The translations under genes and the position numbers were made by a program. The notes beneath the pieces are model-generated. The model was not told the origin of the DNA. It did no database searches and saw only the letters and a program-made list of their open reading frames with translations. From assembly GCA_026874595.1 (NCBI GenBank), contig CM049308.1, positions 71,148,624-71,212,623 on the forward strand: 64,000 bases of DNA, read 5' to 3'. This DNA comes from Sipunculus nudus (lineage: Eukaryota > Annelida > Sipuncula > Golfingiida > Sipunculidae). Positions 1 to 61,619 of the stretch are shown piece by piece (the stretch's first letter is position 1; every line of letters begins with the position of its first letter).

Positions 1-981
1 ATTAATATACATGTACACATACGTAGTGACTGATGATTAACAAATAATAACACTAAGGCAATACGATTACAACCTACTTAATGCATATTGAACATAAAAC
101 GTGGCTGTCATATATTTAGCCTTCCGCTTGCGTATATATTGCGTGCACTTGAGTTTTCCTGACGCTAAACTGCTGAGCCATTTGGTGCTGACTGCACGTG
201 GTGTTGCTGCCTTGATAAACGCCACTTTATCCTTCAAGGAGAGCTCTTTCAGAGGCATGGTTGCCTAACAGCAAGCAATTTAAATGTAAACTTAACCAGT
301 AGAGAAATAAACTGACAACGATCTATCAGAAAAGGCAAGCTAATGTGAGGGATTTTCCCCCCATGCAAGCTTTATTTATACATTTTACTGACTGCTCAAT
401 ACTCAGTGTCAGTAAGGTATGAACACATTTAGGATAAACTAGGTCGTTAATTTTACCAATGAGGATCGAACAATATGTGATGAGTTGAAATATTAAGCAC
501 GCAACCCCACACTTAGGGTAGCTGTATTACAGGTGATCACTGAGGGGCAATTAGCATCTGACCCCAGGTCAGACCGGCTCATTAAGTAATCAGGCCGATG
601 GTTACCCTCTTTGATCTATAACCTACACCTCAACGAGTCCCAGCGAAGACACCGAGTCGGGAAGATATGCGGGACCAGATTAACACTCGGGTTAAGAAAC
701 CTTGTTACCCGCTTTGATCTTTCGTTAAGGTGTCTGTGACAAGACGCAGCCATTGACTCGTGACAAATGTTGTTTCAGTACTTCTCGGCGGTGGTCGCAT
801 TAGCAGGGTCGCATTAGCGCTGGGGCCAGGAAATCTGGTCGTAATTCTGAATTCAGGGGTGGTCGTAATTTTGAGTCATTTTTAAACATAAATAAACTAA
901 AATAAATTCGGGACCAAGCAAAATGGTCGTAATTGTGGGGTGGTCGCAATTGTGGGGTGGTCGCAAGGCGGGGTTCCACTG
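1..981 (-). mobile_element. Tigger/pogo-type DNA transposon, terminal part
   Basis: On the minus strand the element begins CAGTGGAACCCCGCCTTGCG at 981, next to a TA dinucleotide (982-983), as expected for pogo/Tigger elements. Inside it are subterminal repeats of the type GCGACCACC/ACGACCACC (about 785-970). Further in, from 258 downward, lies the start of a transposase-like frame. The element runs off the left edge of the window, so its other TIR and most of the transposase are not visible. Confidence 0.7.
67..258 (-). pseudogene. N-terminus of Tigger/pogo-like transposase, frameshifted
   Basis: The frame from 258 starts MPLKELSLKDKVAFIKAA, resembling the start of the N-terminal helix-turn-helix domain of pogo/Tigger transposases. 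After about residue 20 the better match (MAQQFSVRKTQVHAI, a recognition-helix-like stretch) is in another frame, so a frameshift breaks the domain. The second frame stops soon after. It is probably a dead copy. Family assignment is supported by the TIR at 981. Confidence 0.5.
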
Positions 982-984
982 TAT

Positions 985-1830
985 TATTCTTTACTTGTTT
1001 TTTCGTGCCGTTTAATACCCCCAAAATTGCTACTTGACAGTACTGTGAGCATTATAAGTAAAAAACTAATAGACAGATTTCTTTTATATTATGCATGTAC
1101 ATAGATATGGGTTATGGGATAATGTTTATTTAAATTGGGGTCATGACCTTTCCTTTGAGAGTGGCCTTGACCTTGAATATTGCCATATATGGTGAAAATT
1201 ACACAAAATCATTAATTTCTCAATAAGGGATGCATGGATTGGTCCAAAAATCAACTTGACTGAAGATCTTGGATAGTCATGTCATGTACCATAAACAGGT
1301 GGCGCCACCTGTTATTCTTTGACTTGTTTTCCTGCCGTTTAATACCCCATCATTGCCACTTAACAGTACTGTGAGCATTATAAGTCGAAAACTATCAGAC
1401 AGATTTCTTTTATATTATGCATATACATAGACATGGGTTAGGGGATGATGTATATTCAAATTGGGGTCATGACCTTTCCTATGAGAGTGGCCTTGACCTT
1501 GAATATTGTCATATATGGTGAAAATCACACAAAATCATTAATTTCTCAATAAGGGATGCATGGATTGGTCCAAAAATCAACTTGATCAAAGATCTTTGAT
1601 AGTATTGTCATGTACCGGAAACAGGTAGCGCCACCTGTTATTCTTTTACATGTTTTCTTGCCGTTTAATACCCCATCATTGCCACTTAACAGTACTGTGA
1701 GCATTATAAGTCAAAAACTAATGGACAGATTTCTTTCATATTATGCATATACATAGGACATGGGTTAGGGGATGATGTATATTCAAATTGGGGTCATGAC
1801 CTTTTCTATGAAAGTGACCTTTTCTATGAA
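985..1830. repeat. 326-bp tandem repeat, about 2.6 copies
   Basis: Units start near 985, 1311 and 1638. Each has TTATTCTTT...CTTGTTTTCxTGCCGTTTAATACCCC, a TATATTATGCAT segment, GGGGTCATGACCTTTCC, GGCCTTGACCTTGAA and an end with GGTGGCGCCACCTG or a near version. The first unit is cut at its 5' side by the Tigger element. The third is truncated at about 1830 and runs into a G tract (1881-1893). Confidence 0.8.
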
Positions 1831-1945
1831 TGTGGTCTGATATTAATTGTTGCTGGAGATGGGGGGCGTATTCTTAAAAGGGGGGGGGGGGGTTAATTGT
1901 CTGGGGATACTATGGCACCTGCGGTGCCAAGAAATATCTAGTTAG

Positions 1946-2990
1946 CGAACCTGTGAGCTTATGCGATGGTGTGGCGTCGTCCGTCGTGCGTGGTCTGTAC
2001 ATTAACCATATACATCTCAAAAACGGCAGGAGCTAGCATCACCAAATTTTTTGCAAATAATCAGTCATCCAAAAAACTATATCGGATTTTGTTTTTTTTT
2101 TTTGACTGCATTTTCTTAGATTTCATAGGGAAAAAGCTAAAAAAGCTTTAAAAATCTTCTCCGAAATTGTCCAGCCAAAATGTCCAATATTTCACAAAAA
2201 TTATCCCTGGAACAATCTTTCTCTAGTTTGTTCGAATGGTTCCAGTTTGGAGATTTTTGACCGAGTTACAGAAGGTTGAACTTTGTTAACTGTACAAAAA
2301 AGCATATTAAAATTTAAATCTCAGAAAAGGCTTGAGCTATCATCACTAAATTTTATGCCAATGTTGGTCACATAGGTCATTTCTGAAATTGAGGTATTGG
2401 TGGCGCCAACTGCATTGGCCTTTTTTGTACGGGGTCATTAGTGCCTGTATCACACTGAGGGCTACAAAAAACTTCTTCTCTGAAGCCATATGGCCAAAAT
2501 GTTTAATATTGCACAGAAATGATCCTAGGGTAGTGCTTTCTGAAGTTTGTTCAAAGGGTCTCTTTTCAGTGACTTTTGGTTAAGTTATGGGAAGCTGAAT
2601 TTAGTCACATGCCATAACAGCCCATTTTAGCTCAGTGGCTACAAAGATCTTCTTCTCAAAACCCACAGGGCCAAATTCTTAAATCTCACTCATTAATTAT
2701 CCTCAGATGTTGATAATTCAAGTTTGTTCAAATGGTTTTGGTTCAGTGCTTTTTGGCTGAGTTACGGGAAGCTGAACTTAGATCTTCCTATATGAGTTAT
2801 AAACTTGCGAAACATTTTTCAACTGATGCCACTGAAGCCATTTTGTTAAATATTTTACAAGAATAATCCCTACAATAATTCTTATAATAATTGTCATTAA
2901 TGGTTCCACATGAATGATTTTTGGCTGAATTATGGAGATTGAATTGAGTCATTTTACTATATATGTTAGCTGTGTGATGCTGTTACATCT
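1946..2990. repeat. Degenerate tandem repeat array
   Basis: A low-identity array of monomers, each with CTTCTC-GAA-GCCA-ATGGCCAAA, then AATATT-CACA-AA-ATCC, then AGTTTGTTCAAAxGGT and TTTTTGGCTGAGTTA-GG-AGxTGAA. Monomers are recognisable near 2160, 2480, 2645 and 2820. The start has GTCGTCCGTCGTGCG, a motif common at the beginning of related repeats. No coding potential. Confidence 0.6.
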
Positions 2991-3399
2991 AGCCTGGCAC
3001 CAGTTTATCAGCATCTATTACATCATGCCACTAGAAATTTAGATTTCAGGTTATATTTGGTTAATATTGACAAGAAAGTTTTTTTAAAAGCTTTTAAAAG
3101 ATTTAGATTTATGATTTAAGTTATTCATCATACCAGGCAATGTTACAATCATGGATATACAGCTCTCTGTGGCTATATAAAGACAACTGTACGTGGATTA
3201 TAAATTATTGGTATCCGTACTCAACTTAATTCAAGAATTTGCCATCAATTATATATATCTGTATTTTAATTTTGCATTCAGTATGCATCTGTAATAATTT
3301 TACATATATTCCTGATTTCTTTTTTTATAAAAAGTCAGCTGAAAAGGATTTTGTATTGGGAAAATAAATTTCAAAGTTATTTCAAGTAGGGGCCACTTT
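2991..3399. other. AT-rich unique-looking sequence, nothing recognised
   Basis: No exon, repeat or RNA signal could be supported here. Confidence 0.4.
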
Positions 3400-3830
3400 T
3401 GTGTACAGATGGCAGCACTTGGTTTACCATTGGCAGATTGCCAGTGCCTTGATGTTGGCCATTAGCCAAGATGATGTCAGCTCTATAAATAGTTTTGGCA
3501 CAGTGCCAGGATTGGAAGAAGTGTAGCCAGGTATAGACCAAAAGTTTACTCAGTGCAGTAGCTGCATTCTATTTATAGCTTTGGCAGACTGCTCACTGCA
3601 TCATATTTGGCACCAAAATTCAGCCTGAATCTATTTATAGCTTTGGCAGACTGCCAACTGTCAGATTATGCAACAGGTCAAGAGTTCACTCAGTGCAGCC
3701 AGGTACAGGTCAAAAGTTCACTCAGTCTAGCCAGGTGCAGGTCAAGAGTTCACTCAGTGCAGTAGCTTGAGGCAGCAATTTTTCACAGGTCACTCGGGGG
3801 CAACTGCCTTACTCACCTAAGCCTTGTCAG
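3400..3830. repeat. Short direct repeats with TTTGGCAGACTGCC and TCACTCAGTGCAG
   Basis: ATCTATTTATAGCTTTGGCA-type segments recur near 3485, 3570 and 3630. CAGGTC-AAAGTTCACTCAGT-type segments recur at about 3545, 3676, 3712 and 3741. A decayed minisatellite or composite repeat. Confidence 0.5.
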
Positions 3831-3869
3831 CCCAGTGCATCAAACTCTAGGGAAGTTTGATGTATTGGA

Positions 3870-5345
3870 CGGATTCCTGTCTATGCGTCTTTAATGGTAT
3901 TCTCATTTACAAGGCAGGTGGTGCCACCTAGATTGACTTTTGCAGTGTATGTGCCTGCTTATTTCTACAGAGGAATTTGATACATCAGCCTAAAATTGGG
4001 TATGTTTATACATATCGGGTAGCTTTATAGTGTACAAGACTGGGTGCGCCACCTACAATAATTTTTGCACAGTGTATGTCCCTGCTTATTTCACAGGAGG
4101 GGTTTGACATATCAGTCTGACATTGGGCATATGTATATATCTGTTCTTTGTATAAAAGACTGGTGATGCCAGCTACAATCATTGTATCCGCCAAAACTGA
4201 GTTTTGCAGATACTATGTTTTCAGTCGGACGCCGACGCTGCCGCCATATCCGCATTGGTTTCCGGAGAACTCCTCCATAACCACTGGGCAGAATTTTTTA
4301 AAAATTCGGAATTATGATCAGTCAAATGTGAACTGCTGCGCCCTCATTTTTGGTTGACCTCTGACCTTTCCTCTCTGCCCAGTGTCCATTTGTGCGTCTG
4401 TTTCCATACATAAACCCAAATATCTCGGGAACCTTTGGACCAATAAGGCTAAAGATTTTGCACAAATGTAGCCCTTGGAAAGCTCTATAACATACTCTAA
4501 AAATGGTGGCGCCACCTGCAAACATTTTTGCACAGCGTCCACCTGTTCATCTGCCTTGGGATAAAAACACTCAAATGTCGGCAGTGGTTTGACTTATCCA
4601 CCTGATATTTTGCAGGTTTATACATCCTTGACAGCTTTCTGGATTTTGTGGCAGCTGGCGCCACCTACATTTATGTATACGCTGCAGACATTCAGGCTTA
4701 TATCTCAGGACTGGTTTGACATACCCCTGTCAAACATACCTATTGTTTTATGACAGGTGGCGCCACCTACATTAAAATTTATGCTGCAGACATCCAAGCT
4801 CATATCTCAGAAACCATTTGACCAATTTGGCAAAAATTTTGCATGTTTATAGATCTCACATAGCTCTTTATCATACGCAAAACTGGTGGTGCCACCTGCA
4901 ATCATTTTTGCACAGCATCCGTCTGTTTGTTTGCCGTTGCATAAAATCACTCATATCTCAGCAGTGGTTTGACATATCTGCCTAAAATTTTGCAGGTTTA
5001 TACATCTTGGATAGCTTTCTGGATTTTGTGGCAGCTGGCGCCACCTACATTTATGTATACGCTGCAGACATTCAGGCTAATATCTAAGGACTGGTTTGAC
5101 ATACCCCCCTGAAATTTTGCATGTGTATAGATCTCATATAGCTCTTAATCATACACAAAATTGGTGGCGCCACCTGCCACCATTTTTGCACAGCTTTCGT
5201 CTGTTTTTCTGCTGTGGGCTAAAATCACTCATATCTCAGTTGTGGTTTGACTTATCTGCCTAAAATTTTGCATGTTTATACATCTTGGACAGCTTTCTGG
5301 ATTTTGTGGTAGGTGGCACAACCTACATACACATGTCGGCTGCAG
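3870..5345. repeat. Tandem array with GGTGGCGCCACC palindrome
   Basis: Alternating monomers of about 150-190 bp, organised as a higher-order unit of about 380 bp: near 4620 and 4990 the same block GTTTATACATC-TxGACAGCTTTCTGGATTTTGTGGCAGCTGGCGCC recurs. Each monomer centres on GGTGGCGCCACCT or a one- or two-base variant, for example at 3917, 4504, 4656, 4757, 4884, 5037, 5163 and 5308. Confidence 0.8.
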
Positions 5346-5654
5346 ACATCCAGGCTATTATGCAACACACCTCACTCTATTTCCCCTTGCCACTCAATCC
5401 ATGCCTCACTTTACCTTTCCTACTCTGATTTAAGTGGATACAAGTAGTCGCTTGTTGACTACCCATATTCTAGTTTTTGTGTTGTGTGCATCCATGCCAG
5501 AATTGCAGCAGTGATGTTTGTTTAATTGTTTCTTGTTCTAAGTGTTTAGTACTTGCATTGTTCATATACATGTTACACGTGTTCCTTGAAAAGTAATGGT
5601 CCAGCATTGAAGCATTATACCTGGTGTAATCTCATTGCACAGGTTTTCAGTTGT
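5346..5654. other. Unique-looking sequence, nothing recognised
   Basis: Pyrimidine-rich start, then mixed sequence. No exon with acceptable phase and composition was found. Confidence 0.35.
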
Positions 5655-7889
5655 TTTATTACAAATAATATAAAACTTGTAAATAAAAAAAAAGGAATCA
5701 GATTTAAAACTATTAATGGAAGAAGTGGATATGCTAAAAAAAAATAGGCTTATATATAAACTTAAATGCATTATTCCCTTGAAAGTGAAGTAAATGTATT
5801 AGTCCATTCTGTCCACTTGCCTGTCCATCTGTAAATTTTTCATATGCATCACAGTATCTCAAAACTTCTACTGTTTCCTCTATAAAGTTCCTATGTACGT
5901 GCCAGTTATTTAGTCAGTATTATATAATTTAAAAAAGGAATAATTTAAAAATATATGTTTAGAAAAAATTAAATACATCTGTGTTTCTATTAAATATCTA
6001 TTTTCATACTTCAGGACTGCCGAATATCAAAACCACTCATCTGGTTTTTTTTCATATTTACCATAAATATTCCTCTATATAACCTAAATTTTGCCCAAGT
6101 TTGACCATGGCATGTTTCTTTCTTGTAAGAACATTTGATTTACTTTTCACAGTCGATATATATAGATTTAATCTGTTAAATTCTGAAATTTCAAAGTAAA
6201 AGCTTAAAAATTGTTCTAGTTATTGTTTTTCTGAGGCTCTAATGTATTTTCATTTTGAACCTCCAGACCAGCCATGTCTGGTCCCTACAGCCTTGCCTGG
6301 GTAAACTTATTAGTGATGCAAAACTGCTGTCACAAATGTAGAATCACATGGCAACCCTGACCTTCCCCCCCCCCCCCCCAAAACATATATGTTGCATTAG
6401 TTACATACTTTAATTGCATTGCTGTTTCCGATCCAATGTATACAACTTTTCCTAAATCAAGTGTTATTTTCAGATATTTATTATTTTGCAAATTTTAAAA
6501 AAAATATATTTTAAGAAAAAATAAATACATCTGTGTATATAATGTGATGTTGACTGAGCAGATTAACTGTAAATGTTGATGCAATTTAGAATTGTTAATC
6601 AACTTAAATTTTCAAATATAATTGATATATATTGTAAATGTATAGTAAAATTTATAAATTTTGTCCAAAATTTCCTTTAACAAAAAACTTATGTAATAAA
6701 AAATTAGGACCTAATGCAAACATTCGTTCAGTATTTTTATGCCTCAGTAGGATGGGAATTAAAGTGATTTGCTTTGTTTTTCTATCTCTCTGTCTGTTTT
6801 TAAATATTCAATAATTATGAATAAAACTTTTTTTAACTGTAAGATTAAATTTTGTATCCTGTATGTTTATGCAAAGGTGTTGTAACTTTCCTCACTCCCT
6901 GCCACTGAGTATTTGTTTAGGACAATATTCTTCTGGCAACTGCATAAAATTTATAACTGGTAAATAAAGAAATAAATAAACAGAGTTACAAAGGGGTTTT
7001 TAAACTCTCATCCTCCACCTCCCCCCCCCCCCCCCATATCAGGTCAAACATCTGAGTCCCCATGTAACCCTTCACCACAACACAACACCAGATTATGAGT
7101 CATCTCTTCTCTATATATTCACACTTAGACTCAGTCACTTCAGATTGTTTTCCTCTATAGGTCACCCGCATGTCCCATCAGTAACTTCTTCTCTGAACTC
7201 CCCAAGTTTTAGTCTCTTAAGTTGACCTCAACCTGCCTATAGTGATCATGGGCGATTTCAATATTGACATTTCTAATATAATATATAACACCAAATTGAC
7301 ACAATTATGTCAACTCTTTCAATGTCAACAACTAGTCAGAGAACCAACCAATGACCATGGAAATACCATAGATCTTGTCTTTAATAACTGTTTAAATGCT
7401 TCAGTTTCAACATTAGAAAACACATGGTCAGATCACAAGATATTATTAGCAACAATCCCCCATTCTTCAATTCAGATCAAACATGGCAACTTCTCACAGC
7501 TTAATCTACACTTTCTTCTCTATAGATACTTTTTGAGACATTCTGTTTCCTCTCTAATTCAGCAACAACTGCTTCCCAAAACATATAAGTTTTCTACTTT
7601 TCCATAAATATTTTGATTTATTAAATGTGTATTTTTATACTTGCAAATCTCCACTTCCTTCCTCTGCAATTTACAACATCTGGTCATTCCCATTGCAATA
7701 TTTTAGACACACATTCTTGTTCATATTTAAAATACTGATACTTCTATATAACTATTCCGCTCAACTACATAATTAATACAAAAAATTACATCTGTCAAAA
7801 TGAAATCTTACAGACCTACATACAACAATAGTGACACAATTATATCTGTCTCATTCAGCTGAGCCCTGTGACCCATGGGTCCCTTGTTT
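5655..7889 (+). repeat. Mosaic of the TAGCTCAG...GGTCCCTTG element family (copy B)
   Basis: 5655-5890 is a near copy of 21830-22040. 5990-6200 matches internal sequence of other family members (ACTTCAGGACTGCC-AATATC). The right end (about 7855-7889) has the family terminus AGCTGAGCC-TGTGACCCATGGGTCCC. C tracts lie at 6365-6379 and 7021-7035. A non-LTR endonuclease fragment sits inside. It lacks a recognisable left terminus, so it is rearranged. Confidence 0.65.
7120..7607 (+). pseudogene. Non-LTR retrotransposon endonuclease fragment (Jockey/CR1/L2-like)
   Basis: From 7242: MGDFNID, then QLVREPTNDHGNTIDLVFNN and TWSDHKILLATI. These match the APE-type endonuclease of Jockey-superfamily LINEs: the GDFN catalytic motif, the TxIDxxF segment and the SDHxxxxxxI end. 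An upstream piece with LYRSP (about 7153) fits the preceding YRPP motif but is out of frame or interrupted by stops. No reverse transcriptase follows, so this is a dead fragment. Confidence 0.75.
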
Positions 7890-7997
7890 TATACATAATA
7901 CTTCTGTCTTTTATAACAAAAGAAGTAAAGTTTTCTGGTAAAAGTCATATACATCATCTTGTATTGATACACTCCATGATAATTTTCTACTTTGCAG

Positions 7998-56792
<48,795 letters not shown>

Positions 56793-57029
56793 TGACTGTG
56801 TTGAATCTTTAATGTGATACTTTCGCTGTTCCCTGTGTACCTGTCTGACAGTTCTAACATTTGCAAGTCCTGTGGGAGTGTGGCAGTAAATCCAAGTGTA
56901 CAGGTCCCCAAGGACTGATATAAAATATTTAAAAAATATAAAATTTGAAGTTTTTGAGTGTGACAGACTAGCTGGGAAATCTTCAGATTGATAGAGAGTT
57001 CTTTGAAATGTAAGAAGAAAACTGTACAC

Positions 57030-57440
57030 TGAACTGCTATATGAGATATGATAAGAAAACTACACCCCTGAAATACTGTGAGCTGTAATAAGAAGACTGT
57101 ACCCCTGCATTACTGTGTGGGATCGATAAGAAAACTGTATACCTGAACTGCTGTTTGAGATATGATAAGAAAACTGTACACATGAATTGCTGTTTGAGAT
57201 ATGATAAGAAATCTGTACCCCTGAGTTGTTGTTTGAGATATGTTAAGAGATAGTGTAACCAGGGCTCCTGTTTAGATAAAATAGATGAATGTACACTTGA
57301 GCTCCTGTTTGGCATTTGATAAGAAATCTACACCTAAACAATGGTTTAAGATATGAAAACTGTGCACCTCATCTCAAACAGAGATAGCATGTAAGAATTC
57401 TACCTTTGGCCAGTGGTGTGAGATAAGGTTAGAGGTGTGT
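57030..57440. repeat. 39-bp repeats in the LRPPRC 3' UTR
   Basis: Consensus ATAAGAAAACTGTACACCTG plus AATTGCTGTTTGAGATATG, best preserved at 57127-57245, with diverged copies either side. The period is a multiple of three, giving an open frame on the minus strand that I do not consider a gene. Confidence 0.85.
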
Positions 57441-57814
57441 ACTAGAACGCGATGGAGATAACCATGAGACTTGTACACCTTAACTCTTTTTTTTTAATAA
57501 CAGTAGGACACTTCAAATGTTAACAGAAACAATATTAATATAGTGTGTGTTTAAGGTAAAGCTCTGTTTGGCTGTTCACTTGTAATGAAAACATTATCAT
57601 GCCAGGTTTGCTAAGTTATTTTCATTTTCTCTTCCCAACTCATATGTGAACAGTGGATATTTTTTGGAACATACATGGATAACCATTCACTTTCTCACAA
57701 AACATTACTTCAGTGCATTTTATGAGTAAGAGTTGGTGCTTGGGTCAGTCCCCTAGATGAAAAGTTAACAGCCTAGGATTCACTGTATGTCTAGTACTAG
57801 TCAGTCTGGTGAGA

Positions 57815-57982
57815 GCTTTGACAGTGGAACATCTAAAAGATCACCTGTCTATTACGACCACCTGTCGGTCTATTAAGAGTTTAAAACCAAGCTGGATGAA
57901 ATGAAAGCATTCGGATTGGTTATAACTGCCCTGTCTAATAAGACCATCTAATAAGACCTCTCATAACACAGGGTCCACTGTG
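57815..57982. mobile_element. Small MITE with CAGTGGA ends
   Basis: The left end ACAGTGGAACATCTAAAAGA and the right end on the other strand ACAGTGGACCCTGTGTTATG are imperfect inverted repeats. The interior has CACCTGTCTATTACGACCAC and GTCTAATAAGACCATCTAAT. Related to the MITE at 41031 and probably to pogo/Tigger elements. Confidence 0.6.
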
Positions 57983-58340
57983 TGACATGGTAGGGATTAA
58001 TGAATAAAAGTAAGGCCAAAATAAAAAATGTATTCTCAGGCACTTTTTTTCAGAAATCAATGCGGGCGGGCGGTTTTTTTATTTTTAATTTTTTGGTATG
58101 TTTCGATAAAAATGTCAAATGATAAGGGAAAAGCATGATAATAACAGATTTATTTTGCTAAACAAGTAAAATAACTACATAACAAAGGAAATTGTATGAT
58201 TTTACCTTCTTGAAAGAAATGTCTGGGCGGCTGCAGCTCAAAATTGGTAAGTTTCTATTGAAAATCAAAATAAAAATTTTTGATGCGGGGGCTCAAAATT
58301 GATGCGGGCGGTGCCTGAGAACCATACCTTTTATTTTTTT

Positions 58341-58400
58341 TGGCCTAATGGTTAGAGAATTAGATCTAGATAACCTATGATGTGGTATACTTGACTGCTG
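58341..58400 (+). repeat. tRNA-like SINE head
   Basis: TGGCCTAATGGTTAGAGAAT matches a pol III A box (tRNA D-arm) closely. A clear B box is not seen, so this is a fragment. Confidence 0.4.
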
Positions 58401-58653
58401 TGCACTGCAGAAACGTATTGATTTCCACCGTCCTTATAACACTGGATGAGCCCGGCTTCCTAGTGAGGTGGGTGGTGGTCGCTCAGGTGTTAATAATGAA
58501 TGATCTTAAATAAAATGCACTGATTATGCCAGCCATGGTAAAATAATGCTGGGATTAAAGTAATGTTCTAGTCATTACCCTAACAATGCATAGACTTTTC
58601 CAACATTATTCTGTGGTCATATGTTCTGTAATGCTGACTCATTCACACAAGGC

Positions 58654-58720
58654 TGTTTGGTGCAATGGTTAGAGACACCTAGGCCTAAAGAACCAAATCC
58701 TACCTGTAAAATGGTTTCTG
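58654..58720 (+). repeat. Second tRNA-like SINE head
   Basis: TTTGGTGCAATGGTTAGAGA is another A-box-like D-arm, 310 bases after the first. Diverged B-box region. Confidence 0.4.
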
Positions 58721-59814
58721 AATTCATTTTACATGAATTTTTAAAGTATTTTATATTTGAGTTTGAGGGACACAGGGAAACCGGGCACTTTGCTTATTAT
58801 GTATTATGGGCTGACAGCACCATCATATATAAGGACCTTGTAACATACTATCAATAAAAAGATAATATCAGTTGAGTTTCTCATGTAATATGGCTGTTAC
58901 AGTTACTAAGACAGCTCTTGCCTAGATCATCGTTAGGGATCAGTGTGCACACAACTTGTCTGTAAAATTTGTAATGTATTTAAGTGTGGTACATTGTTAA
59001 CATTGGTACCATGAACTTTGATATGGTTGTATATCATGTTTGCAAAATATGTTTGTAAAGGAAAAGATGGAGAGATTCAGAGGCAGAACTACTCTTAAAA
59101 TATGGACCAACTTCAGCATAGGCATGGAAGTTCTTACAGAAGTTTTTGTTTGTGTATTAATTTAGTGACAATTCACCGCTTTGTTTTGTACATAGCATCT
59201 TGCTTTGCATCATTTACTTTTGACAAAACTGATGCAAATTAATGATGTAAAATATGAAAAGTCTGAAAAACTGAGATGGCTGCAAGTGATCCTCAAGAAT
59301 TCCCCCTGTTGCATTTGCTGCCATTTTTTATAAACTATTTAAGAAATATATGCTATTTATGTAATTAATATTATGAATGCTGATTATTACTTGAAATTAT
59401 TATACTTGAAATTATAAATAAATTGTGCAACATTATCACCAAAAATAAGCTGACTGTATTTGCTGTTTTGATGTTTTTTACAACACTGTAAGATGTATGA
59501 TATTAGCAATTGCAATTTGTATGATTTATTCAGATTGAAATGTGTGTGTACTTGTGTATGAGAGTTGTCAGATCTGAATTAGAATAAATTAATTAAATTT
59601 ATCATTATAGTTTGTACTTTTGTTCGTACCTGCCATTCCATTATCTTTGAATATTAGACTTCCTGGGTCACACCTCATTAATATTCATACTACCCCAAAG
59701 GATTATATTAATATGCCTCCCCACCCAACGTGAACGCATCAAGTCCTTTGATAGGTTGGAGCTTTTAAGCATTATTTTAAGAATCAGCTCAGAAATAACT
59801 ACCGAAAGTCCCTT

Positions 59815-61619
59815 TTTAGCTTTTTGGAGGTTTGGGTATGGCGCTTTGTCCGTCTGTCCGTCAGCAAGGCAAATATTGTAACGGCTGGACCTGGAAACTT
59901 CTGAGTGTATATCCTGGGAGGTTAATAAAAAATCTCCTTGGAAGCCTGGAATTAGGTCAGTGCGACCTATATCCTCCGAGGTATTGTGCATGAAAATACC
60001 CCCCCCCCCCCCCAGAATAATTAAAAATATGATACAAAACCTCCAGTTCCTTGATAATTAATGCATCTTGCCTAGAAGATTGATCATGACTGGTATTGTC
60101 AGTTTCCAAAGACTGGAGGCGCCACCTGTATTTTTTTTCCTAATTTTTGCGATTTTTATTTCTTTTTTTGAGACCGCAATCATTTCAGTTTTTGCTGTGG
60201 TTTCATCTAGGGTCCTGAAACCCGATGTGTTTATTGATTATGATTGGTTTCTTTAGTTCCTGAAGACTGCTAGTGCCAACGGTATTTTTTTTTTTTTCTA
60301 TTTTTTATGCAATTTTCCTTCATTTTGAGACCTCCAAATTATATTTATACCATCAGATTCACAAATGTGGTTTCATCTGTGTCCTGAAACCTTGTGGTGT
60401 TTATTAGGGCCTGGCTTGAATAAGCGGTACGCTCTTTACACAGCGCTTTACCTATAGGCCTACTACCTATATCGTAAGCGCTGTTTGTTTTGACCTCGTA
60501 TCCTGAATTGCTACACCAGAGGGGAGCACTGTATTTTGGTCCAATCAGATAGACCCTGTGCTGGAAGACAAAACGGTTTACCAGCCAAGCGAAGAATGCC
60601 AATGTTGTTCATTTCGTTTTGAGTGACAGCTAATCACCCCGGCAATCGTTTGAACAGGCCACAGGCTCAGACAGAATGGCCCCACACGTGGTTTTTGGGC
60701 GGAGCCAGATGCCTGTCGAGTGTTTGTTGACTGGCATTTGGTTGGCTGCTAGTCACATCAGCGGTTTTTTCAGCAGACAGGCCTACCACCTGGTGTTTAA
60801 GTGCATCATAAACAGTCAAAGCAGGCAGCGGGGAAATCAGTAGCTTCTTTAGAAGCGCAAGATTTCCGCTGCTTCGGGAGCGTAAATAAGCGGATGCCCT
60901 GTATAAGTTACCTTGTCCGTCGGTCTGTTCATCTTTCTGTATGTCTGTCAAATTTGTTTCCAGATGATAACTTCAGTTTGGATTGACGTATGGATTTCAA
61001 ACTTGACTTATATTTGGCCACCTCTAACGCAAGAACTCTATTGATTTTGGGGTCATGAGGCCAAAGGTCAAGGTCACAGGACCCACATTTAAAAAGATGG
61101 GGATGCATTTTAAGCCAAACTTTTCATCCCAATCCTTCGATCTTGCACATATAATTGATAAGGTGACAAGGTCAAAGTCACAAGGACCATCTTTCCACAT
61201 ATTTGTTTTCAGATGATAACTCCAGTTTGGATTGACATATTGTTTCCAAACTTGACTTATATATGACCCACCAGTAATATAAGAACCCCATTGATATTGG
61301 GGTCATACGGTCAAGGTCACAGGACCCACTTCTTTTTTACAAGATTTTGGATGTATTTTAAGGCAAACTTTTCATCCCAAACCTTCCATCTTCCATGTGG
61401 CGCATCTGGCAATAGAGAAAGGTTCTTTATGATTTTGGGGTCATTAGGTCAAGGTCACAGCGCTCATCCATTAAAAAAAATAGCTTCTGGATTATAACCC
61501 CAGTTTAGGTAGACATGTTTGCTTCAAACAGATCACAGGACCCATATTTTGAACAAGTTCATAAACCAATCCTTAAAGACAAATTCAGTTGAGCGTCGAG
61601 ACCCATGGGTCCCTAGTTT
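59815..61619 (+). mobile_element. Family element H, composite
   Basis: It starts TTTTTAGC then GGCGCTTTGTCCGTCTGTCC and a C-type monomer with a C tract (60000-60013), and GGAGGCGCCACCTG at 60114. The middle (about 60400-60900) matches nothing else here. 60905-61619 is an E-type body with repeated CAAGGTCACAGGACCCA and the terminus GTTGAGCGTCGAGACCCATG then GGTCCCTAGTTT. Confidence 0.6.

Larger units (their letters stand above)
56793..59600 (+). other. LRPPRC 3' UTR and downstream flank
   Basis: No credible coding exon follows the stop. Candidate poly(A) signals AATAAA occur at 58003-58008, 58853-58858, 59417-59422 and 59583-59588; which is used cannot be told from sequence. The stretch contains 39-bp repeats, a MITE and two tRNA-like SINE heads, listed separately. 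Confidence 0.5.

Noticed and set aside
58341-58674. Functional tRNA genes
   Set aside because: Only D-arm/A-box likeness is present. No cloverleaf with acceptor stem and TΨC arm could be drawn.
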